Source: Anaerolineales bacterium
GTDB taxonomy: Bacteria; Chloroflexota; Anaerolineae; 4572-78; J111
Assembly (NCBI GenBank): GCA_020634935.1
Contig: JACKAT010000025.1
Span: 10,528 to 74,527, forward strand
DNA length: 64,000 bases
Direction: 5' to 3'
Shown here: piece by piece, positions 62,260 to 64,000 of the stretch
Layout: each line of letters begins with the position of its first letter
Position numbering within the stretch: position 1 is the first letter of the stretch
The notes under the pieces: generated by a model
Told to the model about the DNA's origin: nothing
Database searches by the model: none
Seen by the model: only the letters and a program-made list of their open reading frames with translations
Program-made: the position numbers and the translations under genes

Positions 62260-63422
62260 AAGTGAATTTAAGCCAAGCGCCGATCATCGACGCCCACTCT
62301 CACGGCTTTCGAGCCGAAAACCTGGTGAGCGCATCCCCTGAAGGTTTTCTCGACCGGATTACCGTCATGGGCATGTGTTTTGGTTCGGCCACCGGAGTCG
62401 ATCCGGCGCTGGCCGGGGCGGTCTCCGCCATGACCGATCACACCTTAATGGCCATGCTCACCCGCCGCCGCCTGGCCGAGTATCTGGATTGTTCTCCGGC
62501 GGAGCTGTTTCAGGCTCGTCACGCCGCCCTGGAAGCCGATCCCCAGGCCTATGTTGCCAAGTTAATGCACGATGCCAACTTGAGCGCCCTATTTGTGGAT
62601 GATGGCTATCCGCTGCCTAAGGTCGATCAATTGGAGATGCAAAAGTTGGTCGGGATCACGATTCACCGAGTGGCGCGCATCGAGCCAATGATCGAGGTCG
62701 CTCGCCAACAGACCCACAGCGCCGCCGATTTGGAAGAGGCATTCCGGACCGAACTCGAAACCGCCGCCCAAGACCCTCGCTGTGTCGCCTTCAAATCGAT
62801 CATAGCTTACCGGACCGGTTTGGATATCGGCACACCGGACCGCGAGGAAGTAAACGCCTCGTACCAGCGCTGGCAAGCCGCCGGCTGGCGCGAAGGCCGG
62901 GACATTAGCAAGCCGTTGCGCGATCATCTGTTGAACGTTACCTTTGAAATAGCCCAAAAATATGAGCGCCCGATTCACATCCACTCCGGCGCGGGTGACA
63001 CCGATGTGGTGCTGTCGCACGCCCGGCCCACCAATTTGGGGCCGCTGCTGACCCGTTTTGCCAGCCAGCCCACCGTACTTATTCACAGCGGGTTTCCCTG
63101 GCTGAGCGAAGCCGTCTATTTAGCCTCGTTGTACCCACTGGCCTATCTAGAGTTGTCGCTTTATCTACCTTGGGGTATGCTAGATATGGACCGCGTTTTG
63201 ACCCAGGTCATCGGGGCCGTACCCACTAACAAAATTCTGTATGGCTCCGATGAAGCCTCCGAACCGGAGATTCTCTGGATTTCGGCCAAAGAGGCTTGTT
63301 CAGCGTTAGAGCGCGTGTTAAGCAGCGCCGTCGAGCGCGATTTTATGACCACCCCAGAAGCGGAACAGATTGGCCAGGCTATTCTGGCTCGCAACGTCCT
63401 GCGGTTGCACGGTCTAGACTGA
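62256..63422 (+). CDS. amidohydrolase (FluG-N-terminal-like, PF04909)
   Basis: 388 aa. H14-x-H16 in IIDAHSHGF, a second His region IHIHSGAGDTD, LIHSGFPW and the Asp in ILYGSDEAS complete an amidohydrolase TIM-barrel metal site. The ATG overlaps the stop of the GS-like gene (ATGA, 62256-62259) and has TGGAGG five bases upstream. In plant and fungal FluG proteins the same two domains are fused. Predicted to hydrolyse an amide or amine connected to the GS product. Confidence 0.9.
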   Translation: MKVNLSQAPIIDAHSHGFRAENLVSASPEGFLDRITVMGMCFGSATGVDPALAGAVSAMTDHTLMAMLTRRRLAEYLDCSPAELFQARHAALEADPQAYVAKLMHDANLSALFVDDGYPLPKVDQLEMQKLVGITIHRVARIEPMIEVARQQTHSAADLEEAFRTELETAAQDPRCVAFKSIIAYRTGLDIGTPDREEVNASYQRWQAAGWREGRDISKPLRDHLLNVTFEIAQKYERPIHIHSGAGDTDVVLSHARPTNLGPLLTRFASQPTVLIHSGFPWLSEAVYLASLYPLAYLELSLYLPWGMLDMDRVLTQVIGAVPTNKILYGSDEASEPEILWISAKEACSALERVLSSAVERDFMTTPEAEQIGQAILARNVLRLHGLD

Positions 63423-63475
63423 AACTGAGGACCTTTCTGACCAATATTAACCCCAAAATTTCTTGAGGAGGAGAA

Positions 63476-64000
63476 ATGAAGACTTTAACATGGAAAATCT
63501 CGTTACTGGCCTTAGTACTCTTGTTTGTAGCCGGCGCCTGCCAATCGGCGCCAACACCCGCCCCGGCCACCGAAACGACTGAACCGGTGGCTGAAGCGAC
63601 CGAAGAGAGTCAGCCCGCCCCGGCCGAAGCCACCGAAGAAGCTATGCCTACCGAAGAAGCGGTTTCCGCGGAAGCTCCCAGCGGCGACCCCATTAAAATC
63701 GCCTACGTCGGTGATTTTAGCGATGTCTATTCTTTTTACGACCTGCCGGTGCGCGGTGGGGCCCAGTTTGCTGTCGATGAAATCAACGCGGCCGGTGGAG
63801 TCCTCGGCCGCCCATTGGAATTAATAGCCAAAGATGGTAAAAATGATCAGGCGCTGAGTATCCAAATCCTGGAGGAAATTTTAGGCGAAGGGGGTGTCTC
63901 CTACATCATCGGCACCACCGGCGATCCGTTTTTAGCCCAGGCCACGGTCGCCTGCAGCCAGGGCATCCCCATTTCCACCGGCGATGGCACCGCGCCGACC
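63476..64000 (+). CDS. LivJ-type ABC substrate-binding lipoprotein, truncated by right edge
   Basis: 175 codons to the window end. Lipobox VAGAC (C22), a long linker of Pro/Thr/Glu/Ala (ATEE-like words), then a Peripla_BP_6 domain (IKIAYVGDFSDVYSFYDLPVRGGAQFAVDEINAAGGVLGRPLEL split here for reading as IKIAYVGDFSDV, GAQFAVDEINAAGG and LGRPLEL). GAGGAGG lies upstream. Likely serves the FluG-like pair with its own transporter beyond the edge. Confidence 0.88.
   Translation, partial: MKTLTWKISLLALVLLFVAGACQSAPTPAPATETTEPVAEATEESQPAPAEATEEAMPTEEAVSAEAPSGDPIKIAYVGDFSDVYSFYDLPVRGGAQFAVDEINAAGGVLGRPLELIAKDGKNDQALSIQILEEILGEGGVSYIIGTTGDPFLAQATVACSQGIPISTGDGTAPT

Overview
The window looks like a chromosomal segment of a non-model, aerobic or microaerobic bacterium, most likely a Chloroflexota of the Anaerolineae/Caldilineae type. 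This placement is an inference from gene content and protein style: LysM/FxLYD lipoproteins, a STAND NTPase with degenerate helical repeats, an S41 peptidase with a 'GTG' instead of 'GKG' motif, a C-family oxidase cluster, and many intergenic palindromes. No rRNA is present to confirm it.

Layout. 1-2.8 kb (mostly minus): a T-box leader running off the left edge (probably for a threonyl-tRNA synthetase), a LOG-family protein and an ABC-class ATPase. 3-8.3 kb (plus): S41 peptidase, AIM24-like protein, zinc-dependent phospholipase C-like protein, and a GAF histidine kinase/LuxR regulator pair. 8.4-10.7 kb (minus): a small membrane protein, an FtsK-like ATPase and rpsT (S20, TTG start). 11-15.4 kb (plus): a secreted LysM/NlpE-like/YbaY-like protein, a DddP-type M24 enzyme and a PduO-type cobalamin adenosyltransferase. 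15.4-22 kb: an accessory zone with a 22-bp iteron-like array, a complete IS66-type insertion sequence with 8-bp target duplication, and a kinase-like/NB-ARC STAND gene broken by a 23-nt deletion in its C-terminal repeats. 22-24.2 kb (minus): ArsR regulator, ArsP/DUF318 permease and a small redox thioredoxin, with a tiny cysteine-rich ORF facing them.

25.5-36.7 kb (plus) is a long respiratory cluster: diheme cytochrome c, CcoN, CcoO, two small membrane proteins, TauE/SafE-like protein, CcoI-type copper ATPase, further membrane proteins (one of 43 aa), NapH/CcoG-like ferredoxin, an SH3-SUMF1-like protein and a lipoprotein cytochrome c. All C-family (cbb3) active-site ligands are present, including the cross-linked Tyr. 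36.9-42.9 kb is housekeeping: serC, thioesterase, pterin dehydratase, tRNA-Val, glyA and a HAD phosphatase, with an 83-bp tandem repeat.

42.9-56.4 kb (minus) is a catabolic block under a GntR/UTRA regulator: YgeY peptidase, YgeW knotted carbamoyltransferase, carbamate kinase, two fold-type-II PLP enzymes, a complete LivGFHM-LivJ amino-acid ABC transporter and a LysM lipoprotein. 56.5-64 kb (plus): a membrane glycosyltransferase, a small membrane protein, an FAD oxidoreductase, then a translationally coupled glutamine-synthetase-like/amidohydrolase pair (a split FluG arrangement) and a second, truncated LivJ-type binding protein. Together the right third looks specialised for import and ATP-yielding degradation of nitrogenous compounds.

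Intergenic DNA is unusually rich in repeats: a 110-130 bp terminal-repeat element with a GTGAC/GTCAC palindrome, a 149-bp MITE with 23-bp arms and 8-bp target duplication, a perfect 44-bp palindrome, and low-complexity arms built from short words such as GGAGATTGG, GGTTGGATGG and GGCTAAGG.
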